Assembly: GCA_016717005.1 (NCBI GenBank)
Contig: JADJUF010000001.1
Span: 1,116,001 to 1,180,000 of the forward strand
Origin: Myxococcales bacterium
Lineage (GTDB): Bacteria; Myxococcota_A; Polyangia; Haliangiales; Haliangiaceae
DNA: 64,000 bases
Direction: 5' to 3'
The notes under the pieces were generated by a model that saw only the letters and a program-made list of their open reading frames with translations, did not search any database and was not told where the DNA came from. The translations under genes and the position numbers were made by a program. Shown piece by piece: positions 38,556-51,971 of the stretch; the stretch's first letter is position 1; every line of letters begins with the position of its first letter.

Positions 38556-39101
38556 ATGAAGACCTTCTCGCTGACCCTCCTCGCCGCCCTCACCCTCTCC
38601 GCTACCACCGCGCTCGCCAAGCCGGTCCAGCCCCCGCCCGTCGCGCCGGCGCGCCCGATGACGATCGACCACCGCGGCCCGGCGGTCCCGGCCGCCCCGC
38701 CGGTCATGACCATGCGCCCGATGGAGATCGACCACCGCGGCCCCGCCACCCCGACCCCGTCGAAGGTGGCCTACCGAGCCGAGCGCGCGTGGTCGCCGCT
38801 CGCCTCGATCACCGCCACCGGCCGCGACGACGTGATCAAGCTGCCCCGCGCCCACGCCATCGACGACCTGCGCCTCGAGGTCACCCGCGGCGCCGCCAGC
38901 GTGAAGCAGATCATCGTCACCTTCGCCAACAAGCGCAGCGTCAGGATCCCCGTCAACCAGCTGCTCCGCGCCGGCGACAGCAAGCTGATCACCCTGCCCG
39001 GCGACGCCCGCACCGTCACCCGCGTCCAGATCGAGTACGGCGCGAAGCGCCCGGCGGCCCGCGGCACCCAGCCCGCGCGCCTCGTCCTGTCGGCCCGCTG
39101 A
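38556..39101 (+). CDS. small secreted protein, unknown function
   Basis: The 181-residue protein starts at ATG 38556 with GGAG six bases upstream. It has a clear Sec signal peptide (MKTFSLTLLAALTLSATTAL, then AKP, cut near residue 22). A proline-rich linker contains two copies of RPM(T/E)IDHRGPA. The compact C-terminal domain is beta-rich: RDDVIKLPRAHAIDDLRLEV, KQIIVTFANKRSVRIPVNQL and TVTRVQIEYGAKRPA. This resembles DUF2541-like periplasmic domains, but only loosely. The next gene (EF-hand protein) begins 37 nt later on the same strand and probably shares its transcript. Confidence 0.65.
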   Translation: MKTFSLTLLAALTLSATTALAKPVQPPPVAPARPMTIDHRGPAVPAAPPVMTMRPMEIDHRGPATPTPSKVAYRAERAWSPLASITATGRDDVIKLPRAHAIDDLRLEVTRGAASVKQIIVTFANKRSVRIPVNQLLRAGDSKLITLPGDARTVTRVQIEYGAKRPAARGTQPARLVLSAR

Positions 39102-39138
39102 TCCCCATCCCCACCCTCATCGACCAAAGGAACACGCC

Positions 39139-39765
39139 ATGACCACCCTCCGGACCTCCTCGATCCTCCTCGCCCTCCTGCTCGTGCCCGCGATCGCCGC
39201 GGCCGCGCCCCCCGACAAGACCGACCGCAAGGCCGACCGCAGCGACCGCACCGCCGAGCGCGGTGACCGCAAGGCCGACCGCAGCGACCGCACCGCCGAG
39301 CGCGGTGACCGGAAGACCGACCGCAGCGACCGCACGGCCGAGCGCGGTGACCGCAAGGCCGACCGCGGCGAGCGCAAGGCCGAGCGCGGTGACCGCAAGG
39401 CCGACCGCGGCGACCGCGCGGCGCTCACCCCGGCCCAGCGGGCCCAGCGCGGCCTCGAGCGCGGCAACCGGATGTTCGACCGGTTCGACGCCAACCACGA
39501 CGGCGTGCTGACCCTCCGCGAGCTCCCGGCCGACACGTCGGCGCGGTTCGCCCGCCTCGACGTCAACCAGGACGGGCGCATCACCAAGGCCGAGGTCGCC
39601 GCCCGCATGTCGGCCAAGGCCCGCACCCGCGCCGGCGGCGTCCGCGGCTGGATGACCAGGACCGTCGACGGCAAGCCCGGCCCCGACGGCAAGGCCGGCC
39701 AGCGCGCCTGGCACCGCGGCGGCCACGGGCCCGACGGCAAGCCCGGCGCCAAGCCCGGCCGGTAG
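39139..39765 (+). CDS. secreted EF-hand protein with an Asp-Arg repeat domain
   Basis: The 208-residue protein starts at ATG 39139 behind AAAGGAA. It has a signal peptide (residues 1-22, LLALLLVPAIAAAAP). Then come about five units of a 14-residue repeat (DRKADRSDRTAERG and variants; 42 bp at DNA level). Two canonical EF-hand loops follow: DANHDGVLTLRE and DVNQDGRITKAE. A Gly/Pro/Lys-rich tail ends the protein. Both loops keep the acidic positions 1, 3, 5 and 12 and the central Gly, so calcium binding is likely. The highly charged repeat could bind polyanions or be disordered. It is located outside the cytoplasm. Confidence 0.8.
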   Translation: MTTLRTSSILLALLLVPAIAAAAPPDKTDRKADRSDRTAERGDRKADRSDRTAERGDRKTDRSDRTAERGDRKADRGERKAERGDRKADRGDRAALTPAQRAQRGLERGNRMFDRFDANHDGVLTLRELPADTSARFARLDVNQDGRITKAEVAARMSAKARTRAGGVRGWMTRTVDGKPGPDGKAGQRAWHRGGHGPDGKPGAKPGR

Positions 39766-39793
39766 CGCCACCGCGGTCCATCGATGAACCGCC

Positions 39794-39828
39794 CGAGCCG
39801 CCAGCGCCCCCGAGGTGCTGGCGGCTCG
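39794..39828. terminator. bidirectional terminator-like hairpin
   Basis: CGAGCCGCCAGC (39794-39805) and GCTGGCGGCTCG (39817-39828) form a perfect 12-bp stem with an 11-nt loop. It is located between the convergent ends of the EF-hand gene and the NtrC-type regulator gene. Confidence 0.7.
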
Positions 39829-39859
39829 CCGTCGTCGGGTGATGGCGCGCGCGCCGCGC

Positions 39860-42423
<2,564 letters not shown>

Positions 42424-42632
42424 AGCGGCTCGCCCGCCGCCGCGCCGGCCGCGGCACAAGGCGATCGCCGGCCGCCCGCGACGCACGCAGGCGGGCCCTC
42501 AATGCCTGTCGGCGTCGACCTGCCAGCGAACGAAATCGTCCAGCACACGCAACCGAAGCGCCTACCGGCCGATAGACCGCAGCGAAGGCCCCTGGATGGG
42601 CCAACGCAAGCCGCTCGCACACCCGAGGCCCC

Positions 42633-45600
42633 ATGAATTCCAAGCGCTCGTATCCACTCCGAACCTGGCTGGCACGCCTGGCACGGCTGGCACTGGTCCC
42701 AATCTGGCTCGTCGCCACGGCGCACGCCGCGCGCGCAGACCACTTCTGTGGCTACCTCTCGAGCGAGTGGGTCAACCACGGCAAGAACCCCATCTGCAAC
42801 GACCTCCAGAGCTTCTACACCTATCATGTCTACAGCTACTGCTGCACCGGCCGGCTGCTCTACGACAACGTGATCGCCAACAGTTGCCATTACCCATGGA
42901 GCATAAGCCCGCCGCCGTCGCAGGGTGAATGCGTCGCCACCCAGGTCCCGTGCCCGGAGTGCGATGAAGTCGGCGAGACCTGCGACGGCATCGATGAGCC
43001 TGGCGCGACTCGGGCTGACGATCAATGCGGCGACGACGAGGAAGGCTGTGCAGGTCGAAATCGCGACGGCAACCCCGTCCGCTACGAGGACGGCAGCGTT
43101 GAGTCCCAAGTCCACGTGCTCGCGGCGGTCCCTGGCAATGGTGCGCTGGGGCTCAACTACGCGATCCAGTACCAGTCGCGGCTCGGACGTCGCCCCGCGG
43201 GCGCCACGGCCGACTTCTTCAAGGACCAGCACTTCCTCGGGCACGGCTGGAGCGACTCCTTCTCTGACCGGCTGATCGTGCCAACGGAGCCGGGCGAATC
43301 ATCGGTGTGGATGTCGCTCGACCGTACGGTCTCGTTCGACCCCGCCGACGCCGGGGACAGCGACGGCGGCCGATACCACCTGACCGATCGTGGCGCCACC
43401 CAGTCGCCGCGCTGGGTGATCGAGTCGCGCGAGCGCGGCACCGTGAAGCAGACGTGGGAATTCAATGACGCCTCGACTCATCCGAGCGGGCCGCGCCGCG
43501 GCTTGCTCGTGGGCCGTTCTGCCACAGGTTTCAGACTCGACATCGCGCGGGTCTCTGCGACCGACTCGCGAATCACGACGGTCATCGACTCGCTGGGCCG
43601 GCGCCTGACCTTCACGTACCAGGCGACCACGGGCGCCAGCTGGATCTGGCGGCTCGATCACGTGACGTATCAAACGATGCTCGGCACTACTGCCACGACG
43701 ATCGCACAGTTCAGCTATGGAACCTCACACCGGCTCGATGAGGTCGCCACGCCGACCGACTACCTTCGCTTCAACTACCTGGACGACTACCCCACGCCCT
43801 GCGCACACTGTGAGGCCCTGCTCACCGAAATCATCGCCCCGGCGTCTGCCGACGGCGCGTCACCACTCCCCGGCACGCCGCCACAACCACACGAGCGCGT
43901 GATCGAGGGCCACGCCTTCGAAGTCCTTGGGGACGGCACCCCGCGCGCGGTCGAGAGCTGGGGCCCAACTACCCACTGGGCGTACCAGTACGTAGACGGG
44001 GCAGCGACACGCCAACTCGACCTGCTGCAGCCCAAGGAGGCGTGTCCCAGCGGCACCTGCCCTGACGGCCAGGCATGCCAGACGACGGCCGCCGACCCTG
44101 ACGGGACCTGCTATGTCGTCAACATTCGAGATCTGATCGACGGCAGCGTCTGGAACGTCGATCGCGGCGGCCTGCCCGACGAGAACGAATCATACATCTA
44201 CGACGGCGACACGCCGATCGCGACCTACGCCCGCGGCATCATCACATCGTACCGCTTCAACGACGACGGCACCATCAGATGCCTCGTCCGCAATGACGAC
44301 GACACCGAGGCGCTCGACGAGCAGGGCCAGTGCGGAAACACGGCGACAGGAGATCTCGTACAAGTACTCGAGCCGTCCTGGAGCGTCGGCCCTGGCGGCG
44401 CCGAGATCCACGACGTCACGCTGCCGAGCGCCCTTGTCGCCGGCGGCACCCGCTCGTCGACCGACTGGTACGACGAGCACGGCCTGCGGTCATTGCATCA
44501 ACGCTGGGGCTGGACCCAGGACCGAGCTGGCGTGACCTGGCCCCGCGCCGAGGCCACCCGGTACGACTACGATGCCATCGGCCGCTTGGTGCGCATCGAT
44601 GGCCCTCTCGACAACAACGAGGCCTACGACGTGGTCGAGACCGAGTACCACGGCGCCGGCCCCGACCTCGGACACGTCAGGTATTCTCGACGCTTCAGCG
44701 GCACAGAGTGGGTGCACACCACGTTCACGACTGAGTACCTGGAATACGACCTCCGCGGCATACCTCATCGCATTGTGGGGCCGGACGGGGTCGAGACGCG
44801 CCTCGCCACGCCCGACGGCCTATCCTGGACAGCGACCGAGGACGCCACAGGCTCGCCGGTCGTGTCGACGATCGAGCTCAACCCGGACGGCAGCGTGCGC
44901 AGCCAGGTGGACGCCGACGGCGTGTGCCTTACCTACCAGATCGACGCACGCGCCGCGCGCAGATCACCAAGCGAAGCGACCTGAGTGTGTGCGGCGTCCT
45001 TCCCATCGACCTCGACCACGGGGACGTCATCATCATCGAGCATGCGCCCGGCGATCCCGGCCGCACGCAGCGCATCGAGCAACGTCGCGATGGCGAGGTG
45101 GTGCAGCTCCTCGACGGGTTCCGCTACGACGACGGCCGCAGGCTGGTCGGGGTACCCGGCGCCAACGTCTCGGGCGAATTCGTCACCACCTACACCGACG
45201 CGCTGATGTCGCAGATCACCGCGCCGGGCTGGCCCGCTGACGGCGCCTGGAGGTCCAGCGTGGAGGCGGACGAACTCGCTCGCCCGACCGCGTTGCGTCG
45301 TCTCAAGGGCGATGGCACAGCTGCCGTCACCCGCCTGCTCTACGACTCGGCGTGGGACGGTACGCCGACGCAGGTGACCCACGGCCAGGACACCGCGATC
45401 GCGCAGCTGAGCAGCTTCCGCTACGACGACTTCGATCGACTCGTCGAAGCCACCACTCCCGACGCCGGCACGACCCGTTGGGAGCACGACGGCGCTGGCC
45501 GCCGCATCTTCGAACGGGTCGGGGTCGGCACACCCGACGAGCAGACCACCCGCACCAGCTATGACAGTCTCGGGCGCGTGCTCGCGGTCGAACGTGACGT

Positions 45601-47890
45601 CGACGCCAGCGCCGGCAGCACCTGCGGCACCGCCCCCGACGGCACGCCGCTGGCCAACGAGACCTACGTCTACGATGACTGTAGCTACGAGTACCACCCC
45701 CGACCCCTCGTTCCGCTGCGAACGGCCGCTGGGGCGCCTCGCGGTTGCCCGCCGCGACCTGTACTGTCAGGGTGGAGAAGCCGTGGCGCAGGTCCGTTGG
45801 TACCAGTACGGCCCGACCGGGCGGCTCATGGGCACCCGGACGTCGCTACGCACAGGCACGAGCTACGACGGTGAGAGCGGCCTCGACTATGCTTGGTCGC
45901 CGGGTGGTCGGCTGCTGAGGTACGCCATCATCGGGACCGATCAGGGCACGCGGTACAGCTACTCGGCCACCGGGGGCGTGACGGATGTCGCCGCAACGGA
46001 CAGGACGCCGATCGCAACCAATGTCACCTACTCGGTCTCAGGTGCGCCGCTCGGCTACACGCTCGTCGACGATGCCACGACCCCGTACGCTCAGTTGAGC
46101 CGGGAGTACGACCAGCAGGGGATGCTCCGGCGACACGCCTGGCTCGCGCGCTCGGCGTGGCGGCGTGGCAGGATCAGGTGTTCAAGTACAATGATGCCGG
46201 CATGCTGATGACGGTCACCGACGCCGGCGCACCGGCGCACGGGCGACGGTACGAATATGATCGCTTGGCGCGCATGACCTGCGAGGTCGCGGGCGACCCG
46301 GAGACCTCCGGTGCGTGCGCGACGTCCAATCCCGCAGTACTCGGCCGCTTCACGTACCATGACGGCGCATCAACCAGCGCGCCGCCAGCTCACCGGGCGA
46401 CGATGTTCACCCGGACGCCGTACCATGCGGCGACTGCCGCCGAGAGCGCCGCGTACACGCCGTGGACCAACCGGGCCCAGTCGGTGCAACGCGGCAACGA
46501 CACGCTCGTCATCACCTACGACGGCCTCGGTCGCCGCACCGCCGACTACCTCGCGTCCCAGCCTGTGGCGTCCCGTCGCGACTACGCGTACTCGCCCGAT
46601 GGCCACCTCCACACGACGACCACCTCCGCAGGCACGGTCACGCTCACGTACGGCATCGGCGGCGAGCTGATGTCGATCGCCGGGCCCGCGGAGACGGCGG
46701 ACCTCCTGTACGACGACGGCGGCCGCCTCGTCGCTGCGCAGGTCATCACGGATGGCACGGAGCTCGACTGGGAGTATCACTACCTCGGCGACCTGCCGAT
46801 CGCTGCGACGCGCCGTCGCGACCTCGGCGACGGGCCGACGGCAGACCGCCTCGGCTTCCTGCACGATCGGCGTGGCCTCATCACGCACGTTGTCACCACC
46901 AAGGGCGACTCGCTTTATGAGGCGGACCACGACGCTGCCGGCGTCGCCTCGGTCGACCGCCACGCGCGCTTCCTGTGGATGCCGTTCGCGCTGCCCGGCC
47001 AGCTCGTCCTCGCCGACACCGCCGCCACGGGGCGGGGCCCGCTCGCGGCCAACGGCGCCCGCGCCTACGACGCCGACCTCGGCATCTTCCTCGCACCCGA
47101 CCCCGCCGACCCCGTCGCGCGCATCGGGCCCGAGGGCTACGCCTACGCCCGCAACAACCCGCTCCACTTCGCCGATCCGTCGGGCGGCGCGGCGATGACC
47201 TACTGGGACACCGACGACCATCCGTTCTACGGGCCTGGCCGCAGCTTCTTCTTCGAATCCGGCCAAGCATCTTGCACCCCAGACCAGCGAGCCGACGTCC
47301 AAGCGGCGATCAGGGTGGCCATCGAAGAAATCGAGAAGTGCACGAATGGAGTTTGCGGGCCATTGAGCGGCGCACTACGCGCACGCTGGCTCTTCTCGCT
47401 CTCTGTCGGTAGCTATGCGTGCGCTGCCATGACGAATGGAGCGAACGGCGGCGAGGCCGTCGTTCGAGGCAAGCGCTTCATCATCGACTCGGACGGGAGA
47501 ATTAGCAACCATGGCTGGGCGTTGACGATGAGTGGCCCAGAACCAGAAAAGGACCCGCGCGGCTTGCTACGAAACAAAGTCACCCTTTTCGGGGCGGGCC
47601 CAACCTGCCTCGCGAAACTCGTCGCCCATGAGGCGCTGCATCCCGCACTCGCAAGCCTGCGCGCCGACGAGCTCTTCCAGGCGGCACCAATTCCATCCCT
47701 TGCGTTTCTCGCAAACATCGCCACAAACACCAGAACGGATGGAGCCACATCCTTTGTTAGCAATAGGTTCCCGAATAGCATGTTCCCAAACCCACGCGAC
47801 GCGACAGGCAAGAAGCTAGAATACGAGCGCAACGCAGATGAGGGCTATGTCGTTGACGCCATCAAGAATTGCATCAATCGATGTCGCTAA
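42633..47890 (+). CDS. Rhs/YD-repeat secreted toxin with HEALH metallopeptidase-like C-terminal tip (frameshifted)
   Basis: This Rhs-family protein would be about 1750 residues if three indels are corrected (near 44963, 45705 and 46147). It has a Sec signal peptide (LALVPIWLVATAHA, cut near residue 33), a Cys-rich N-terminal region, then many YD-type repeats (RYDYDAIGRLVRIDGPLDNN, FRYDDFDRLVEATTPDAGTT, ITYDGLGRRTADYLASQPVA). The core ends with the Rhs hyperconserved region FLAPDPADPVARIGPEGYAY and ARNNPLHFADPSGG. From 47232 a unique tip of about 220 residues follows. It has conserved Cys (CTNGVCGPL, YAC, NCINRC) and the zinc signature AHEALHPAL (HEALH at 47627-47641), plus a later DEGY that might supply a third ligand. 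The tip is richer in A/T than the core. It is followed by a lipoprotein gene overlapping its stop by 10 nt. Toxin function is inferred from architecture. Confidence 0.8.
44509..47232 (+). repeat. Rhs core direct repeat, copy 1
   Basis: About 2.72 kb nearly identical to 48611-51325. The differences are mostly 1-3 nt indels plus a handful of substitutions. Identity stops sharply after the codons for HPFYG, where the two toxin tips diverge. Confidence 0.9.
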
Positions 47891-48447
47891 TTCGCGAGCA
47901 CGGCCCGTCCGCCGCCGTCATTGCCGCTTTCGTCGGCTGCATCGGCTGCCGAGACCGTGAAATCTGGCCGACACCGCCGCAACGACGCGGGACGATGGAT
48001 GCCAGTATGGCCGCGGGGACCAGAGCGCCGCTCTCCGCAGGGCCTACGATGGCTCCGCTACCAAGCGACCCACGATACGGCGAGTACATGGCGCTCGAGC
48101 CCACGCAACGAGTCTTTGAGCACTACGCACAGATAGTCCATGAGCTACTTCGCGTACGCACCCGACTCGAGCGGCTCGACTCTCAGAAGTACGCGCGATG
48201 GACCCGCGAGTACGATCAGGACATCCGGACACTTATGGCGCTCTGGTGCCCCAACACACTCGGCGACAACAACATCGACCTCGCCAACACGCCGATCGCC
48301 GACCTGTTCCCGCTGGCGTACGTCGAGACAGCGCAAGCGCTTCGGTGCGACGCGCTGATCGTCGACGGTACGATCCAGCGCGGGCGGGCCTGGACAGCGA
48401 CCGCGCACAGATCACCCGACGGCGGACCAGGCACCGCGGCGCCGTAG
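47881..48447 (+). CDS. lipoprotein, candidate immunity/partner protein of Rhs tip 1
   Basis: This 188-residue protein has its ATG at 47881 within the toxin's last codons (10-nt overlap with the stop at 47888-47890). The hydrophobic N-terminus SAAVIAAFVGC puts a lipobox-like Cys at residue 20. The mature part contains EYMALEPTQRVFEHYAQIVH, ELLRVRTRLERLDSQKYARW, DQDIRTLMALWCPN and IADLFPLAYVETAQALRC. It is clearly homologous to the protein at 51962-52522 downstream of the second tip: shared HELLRxRTRLxxLDxxKYAxW, DxDIRxL and FPLxYVETAxAxxC. Position, size and lipidation suggest a periplasmic protector against the metallopeptidase-like tip; this is inference. The last 25 or so residues are low-complexity and may be altered by the duplication junction. 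Confidence 0.7.
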   Translation: MSLIREHGPSAAVIAAFVGCIGCRDREIWPTPPQRRGTMDASMAAGTRAPLSAGPTMAPLPSDPRYGEYMALEPTQRVFEHYAQIVHELLRVRTRLERLDSQKYARWTREYDQDIRTLMALWCPNTLGDNNIDLANTPIADLFPLAYVETAQALRCDALIVDGTIQRGRAWTATAHRSPDGGPGTAAP

Positions 48448-48610
48448 GGCCGGGAGTCCGACGAGCAGGGGATGCGAGGTTGGCGCGCGCGCCTGGCTCG
48501 CGCCGGGCGCGGCGGCGGGGCAAGATCGATCGCGACGACCGACACGCCTGCCCTGACCCTGACCGCTACTTGTCCCGGTCCTTGACCGCGACGTTGAAGC
48601 TGCCGGACGC
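48448..48610. other. duplication junction: decayed Rhs-core fragment plus copied 3' end of a lipoprotein gene
   Basis: At 48451-48525 the sequence resembles the Rhs core near 50204-50272 (GACCAGCAGGGGATG and CGCCTGGCTCGCG with many changes), so it is a decayed fragment. At 48559-48609 it matches 52701-52751, the last codons and stop of the minus-strand lipoprotein gene at 52708-53394. At 48611 the sequence switches directly to the Rhs core (equivalent of 44509). The region has no intact gene. Confidence 0.75.
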
Positions 48611-51325
48611 GCTGGACCCAGGACCGAGCTGGCGTGACCTGGCCCCGCGCCGAGGCCACCCGGTACGACTACGATGCCATCGGCCGCTTGGTGCGCATCG
48701 ATGGCCCTCTCGACAACAACGAGGCCTACGACGTGGTCGAGACCGAGTACCACGGCGCCGGCCCCGACCTCGGACACGTCAGGTATTCTCGACGCTTCAG
48801 CGGCACAGAGTGGGTGCACACCACGTTCACGACTGAGTACCTGGAATACGACCTCCGCGGCATACCTCATCGCATTGTGGGGCCGGACGGGGTCGAGACG
48901 CGCCTCGCCACGCCCGACGGCCTATCCTGGACAGCGACCGAGGACGCCACAGGCTCGCCGGTCGTGTCGACGATCGAGCTCAACCCGGACGGCAGCGTGC
49001 GCAGCCAGGTGGACGCCGACGGCGTCTGCCTTACCTACCAGATCGACGCACGCGCCGCGCGCATGATCACCAAGCGAAGCGACCTGAGTGTGTGCGGCGT
49101 CCTTCCCATCGACCTCGACCACGGGGACGTCATCATCATCGAGCATGCGCCCGGCGATCCCGGCCGCACGCAGCGCATCGAGCAACGTCGCGATGGCGAG
49201 GTGGTGCAGCTCCTCGACGGGTTCCGCTACGACGACGGCCGCAGGCTGGTCGGGGTACCCGGCGCCAACGTCTCGGGCGAATTCGTCACCACCTACACCG
49301 ACGCGCTGATGTCGCAGATCACCGCGCCGGGCTGGCCCTCTGACGGCGCCTGGAGGTCCAGCGTGGAGGCGGACGAACTCGCTCGCCCGACCGCGTTGCG
49401 TCGTCTCAAGGGCGATGGCACAGCTGCCGTCACCCGCCTGCTCTACGACTCGGCGTGGGACGGTACGCCGACGCAGGTGACCCACGGCCAGGACACCGCG
49501 ATCGCGCAGCTGAGCAGCTTCCGCTACGACGACTTCGATCGACTCGTCGAAGCCACCACTCCCGACGCCGGCACGACCCGTTGGGAGCACGACGGCGCTG
49601 GCCGCCGCATCTTCGAACGGGTCGGGGTCGGCACACCCGACGAGCAGACCACCCGCACCAGCTATGACAGTCTCGGGCGCGTGCTCGCGGTCGAACGTGA
49701 CGTCGACGCCAGCGCCGGCAGCACCTGCGGCACCGCCCCCGACGGCACGCCGCTGGCCAACGAGACCTACGTCTACGATGACTGTAGCTACGAGTACCAC
49801 CCCGACCCCTCGTTCCGCTGCGAACGGCCGCTGGGGCGCCTCGCGGTTGCCCGCCGCGACCTGTACTGTCAGGGTGGAGAAGCCGTGGCGCAGGTCCGTT
49901 GGTACCAGTACGGCCCGACCGGGCGGCTCATGGGCACCCGGACGTCGCTACGCAGGCCGAGCTACGACGGTGAGAGCGGCCTCGACTATGCTTGGTCGCC
50001 GGGTGGTCGGCTGCTGAGGTACGCCATCATCGGGACCGATCAGGGCACGCGGTACACCTCGGCCACCGGGGCGTGACGGATGTCGCCGCAACGGACAGGA
50101 CGCCGATCGCAACCAATGTCACCTACTCGGTCTCAGGTGCGCCGCTCGGCTACACGCTCGTCGACGATGCCACGACCCCGTACGCTCAGTTGAGCCGGGA
50201 GTACGACCAGCAGGGGATGCTCCGGCGACACGCCTGGCTCGCGCTCGGCGTGGCGGCGTGGCAGGATCAGGTGTTCAAGTACAATGATGCCGGCATGCTG
50301 ATGACGGTCACCGACGCCGGCGCACCGGCGCACGGGCGACGGTACGAATATGATCGCTTGGCGCGCATGACCTGCGAGGTCGCGGGCGACCCGGAGACCT
50401 CCGGTGCGTGCGCGACGTCCAATCCCGCAGTACTCGGCCGCTTCACGTACCATGACGGCGCATCAACCAGCGCGCCGCCAGCTCACCGGGCGACGATGTT
50501 CACCCGGACGCCGTACCATGCGGCGACTGCCGCCGAGAGCGCCGCGTACACGCCGTGGACCAACCGGGCCCAGTCGGTGCAACGCGGCAACGACACGCTC
50601 GTCATCACCTACGACGGCCTCGGTCGCCGCACCGCCGACTACCTCGCGTCCCAGCCTGTGGCGTCCCGTCGCGACTACGCGTACTCGCCCGATGGCCACC
50701 TCCACACGACGACCACCTCCCGCAGGCACGGTCACGCTCACGTACGGCATCGGCGGCGAGCTGATGTCGATCGCCGGGCCCGCGGAGACGGCGGACCTCC
50801 TGTACGACGACGGCGGCCGCCTCGTCGCTGCGCAGGTCATCACGGATGGCACGGAGCTCGACTGGGAGTATCACTACCTCCGGCGACCTGCCGATCGCTG
50901 CGACGCGCCGTCGCGACCTCGGCGACGGGCCGACGGCAGACCGCCTCGGCTTCCTGCACGATCGGCGTGGCCTCATCACGCACGTTGTCACCACCAAGGG
51001 CGACTCGCTTTATGAGGCGGACCACGACGCTGCCGGCGTCGCCTCGGTCGACCGCCACGCGCTTCCTGTGGATGCCGTTCGCGCTGCCCGGCCAGCTCGT
51101 CCTCGCCGACACCGCCGCCACGGGGCGGGGCCCGCTCGCGGCCAACGGCGCCCGCGCCTACGACGCCGACCTCGGCATCTTCCTCGCACCCGACCCCGCC
51201 GACCCCGTCGCGCGCATCGTGCCCGAGGGCTACGCCTACGCCCGCAACAACCCGCTCCACTTCGCCGATCCGTCGGGCGGCGCGGCGATGACCTACTGGG
51301 ACACCGACGACCATCCGTTCTACGG
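48611..51325 (+). repeat. Rhs core direct repeat, copy 2
   Basis: Near-identical copy of 44509-47232, lacking the upstream part of the gene (signal peptide and N-terminal domains). Confidence 0.9.
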
Positions 51326-51971
51326 ACCAGAGCGGACCTTCTTCGTCGACCAGGGCTGCGATCCAGCGATGGCCCAGATGGTGCGGGCTGCGCTGCGTCA
51401 GGCGATCACCGCCATCGCGAGCTGCACCGACGGTGCTTGCGGCCCTCTTGGTGGCACAGCCCTGCGAGCGCGGTGGCTGTACTCACTCTCCGTTGGGAGG
51501 TACGCCTGCGAGAACCGAGAAACGAAAACCGCCACCTACGGCCCCCTGAGCTACAAGTTCGTGAATGGCACGCTTCCCGGCCACGGCGCGGCGTTCACCG
51601 ATGCGGGCGCCGTGGCCGGAAACAAGAGGATGCAGGGTTTGCTGCGTCAGAAGGTGACATTCCTTGGAAGCGATATTTCGCTGATGTGCCTCGCTGGCAA
51701 CCTCGCGCACGAAGCGCTACATCCAGCGCTATTGAGCCTGGACGCGCACGACCTGCATGCTCCGCAGCGCCCCGAGTGGGCCGAGGTCTTCCTCGCTGGC
51801 GCCGCAATGGTCGACTCGCGAAGGGTCACACGCTCCGAGCGCGCAGCTGGCGCGGTAGATTCCGAGTATCCCAATTCGTCGTTCACGGGCGACACGGAAC
51901 CACAGAACTACCAGCAACCAGACGAGGCGTACATCAAGAACGCGGTGAAGCGGTGTGGCCTGTGCGACTGA
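48634..51971 (+). pseudogene. orphan Rhs core plus second HEALH toxin tip (no N-terminus, several indels)
   Basis: This is the second Rhs module. It has the same core as the upstream gene but starts abruptly inside it; the first usable codon is GTG 48634 (VTWPRAEATRYDYDAIG). It has no signal peptide. The frame breaks near 50072, 50720, 50880 and 51062. The tip (51325-51971, about 215 residues) is a diverged homologue of tip 1. It shares CTDGACGPL, LRARWLYSLSVGRYAC, LLRQKVT, LAHEALHPALLSL (HEALH at 51708-51722), EYPNSS and DEAYIKNAVKRC. Orphan modules of this kind are known in Rhs and CdiA loci as reservoirs that can replace the active tip by recombination through the shared core. Whether this one is expressed is unclear. 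Confidence 0.75.

Noticed and set aside
42633..44984. First Rhs gene ending at 44984 as a complete protein
   Set aside because: The frame ends within the core, right after a 1-nt difference from copy 2 at 44963. The next frame continues the same repeats, so this is a frame break and not the natural end.
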